Shown here: positions 63,568 through 64,000 of the stretch, piece by piece
Numbering within the stretch: the first letter of the stretch is position 1
How the letters are laid out: every line of letters starts with the position of its first letter
Assembly: GCF_932526225.1 (NCBI RefSeq)
Contig: NC_064039.1
Span: 8,383,001 to 8,447,000, forward strand
Origin: Nematostella vectensis
Lineage: Eukaryota; Cnidaria; Anthozoa; Actiniaria; Edwardsiidae
Reading direction: 5' to 3'
DNA length: 64,000 bases
Notes under the pieces: generated by a model
Database searches by the model: none
What the model was told of the DNA's origin: nothing
Seen by the model: only the letters and a program-made list of their open reading frames with translations
Made by a program: the position numbers and the translations under genes

Positions 63568-64000
63568 TTACCGTTCAACTAGGGCGATGGTATAAGGGTG
63601 ACGCAAGCAAAACTCTAACTTCGAGAACTTTTTCGTCTTGAGGGCCTTCATGTATTCTTTCATCTTCTCTTCTGAGAGCTCCGCGCCGTAGTCATGCAGG
63701 ATAGCTTTCATGTCCGCCTTGCTGGGTGTATAGAAGACCACCAAGGCCGCGATGTTCTCACGGAACGGCTTCGTGATGCTGGTGAGCTGCTGCGTGATCA
63801 CCCACACGCTAATACCCACGTGGCGCGCGCTGAACGCCAAGCTGACGAGCTGGTCACAGCGCCTCTTTACGTCTTTCGAGGCCGCACAGTCGTCGAGTAT
63901 GATTAGCATATTAGTGCCTTCGAAAAGAGCGGAGACAAACCTCAGCAGTATGTCGATCTGACCCGCCTCAGGTGCGATGACATACAGACGATTGTCGCCC
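63568..64000 (-). CDS. A32/FtsK-HerA-type genome-packaging ATPase, C-terminal part
   Basis: Open without interruption from the window edge to the stop at 63568. Walker B is LIILDDCA, followed by a sensor-like VITQQLTS motif. The C-terminus ends in LRHPYTIALVER. The Walker A lies beyond 64000. Family role: ATP-driven packaging of viral DNA into the capsid. It is the only large element gene in the window with no visible lesion, although the unseen N-terminal half may be damaged. Confidence 0.8.
   Translation of the reverse strand, partial: GDNRLYVIAPEAGQIDILLRFVSALFEGTNMLIILDDCAASKDVKRRCDQLVSLAFSARHVGISVWVITQQLTSITKPFRENIAALVVFYTPSKADMKAILHDYGAELSEEKMKEYMKALKTKKFSKLEFCLRHPYTIALVER

Larger units (their letters stand above)
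56039..64000. mobile_element. Polinton/Maverick-like virus-derived element, partial, decayed
   Basis: An abrupt rise in GC begins near 56010-56040 and lasts to the window end. Polymerase and helicase remnants read on plus; integrase, membrane proteins and packaging ATPase read on minus. This gene set (protein-primed-type PolB, retroviral-type integrase, A32-like ATPase) is diagnostic of Polintons and relatives; the SF1 helicase is an addition seen in some relatives. The left end may start AGTGGGAGGGGCGG (56039), matching the AG-ending termini of Polintons, with repeat-rich terminal DNA to ~56340. Most genes have stops or frame breaks, so this copy is dead. Capsid and protease genes are not in the window and may lie beyond 64000. 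Confidence 0.8.

Noticed and set aside
56010-64000. Bacterial contamination as the source of the GC-rich segment
   Set aside because: The integrase, A32-type ATPase and PolB-like segments are those of eukaryotic Polinton relatives, and no bacterial operons are seen. A misjoined contig cannot be excluded from sequence alone.

Overview
The window looks like nuclear DNA of an intron-rich, AT-rich animal. The exon structure, the astacin family and the mix of CR1-like LINEs, short terminal-inverted-repeat elements and a Polinton-type element would suit an anthozoan cnidarian (sea anemone or coral), but that assignment is inference. No tRNA, rRNA or CRISPR array was recognised.

Layout. 1-1306: a 37-bp satellite that starts outside the window. 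1307-4131: a CpG-bearing CCAAT/E-box/ETS island, then AT-rich intergenic DNA. 4132-15532 (minus): a complete gene for the second-largest RNA polymerase II subunit (POLR2B/RPB2), resolved into 22 coding exons that join without a frame break (1182 codons). Its introns hold three non-autonomous DNA transposons with inverted repeats and clear target-site duplications. 18290-19518 (plus): an unrecognised 397-residue protein with an N-myristoylation-type start. 21.1-54.6 kb (minus): three direct tandem copies (A, B, C) of an eight-coding-exon secreted astacin metalloprotease gene. Copy A is a pseudogene; B (287 aa) and C (285 aa) are intact by manual splicing. Around them lie copied flanking DNA, 21-bp and 32-bp minisatellites, LINE and SINE-like insertions and a 162-unit TCTG microsatellite. 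56.0-64.0 kb: an abrupt GC-rich block that is one end of a decayed Polinton/Maverick-like virus-derived element, running off the window. It carries a divergent family B DNA polymerase, an SF1 helicase, a retroviral-type integrase, small membrane proteins and an A32/FtsK-type packaging ATPase.

Most interesting observation. The 28-bp minisatellite filling intron 4 of all three astacin genes (about 38, 44 and 268 copies) is a tandem amplification of the gene's own exon 4 / intron 4 junction. Each unit holds the last ~20 nt of the coding exon followed by a consensus GTAAGT donor in the sense orientation. Copy C therefore contains a 7.5-kb array of about 268 near-identical 5' splice sites. The same type of event, in which the 3' end of an exon is copied into the intron that follows, occurs again at POLR2B exon 7 (41-bp repeat), POLR2B exon 12, and astacin exon 3 in copies B and C. 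This recurring 'exon-donor duplication' is the pattern I would follow up first.
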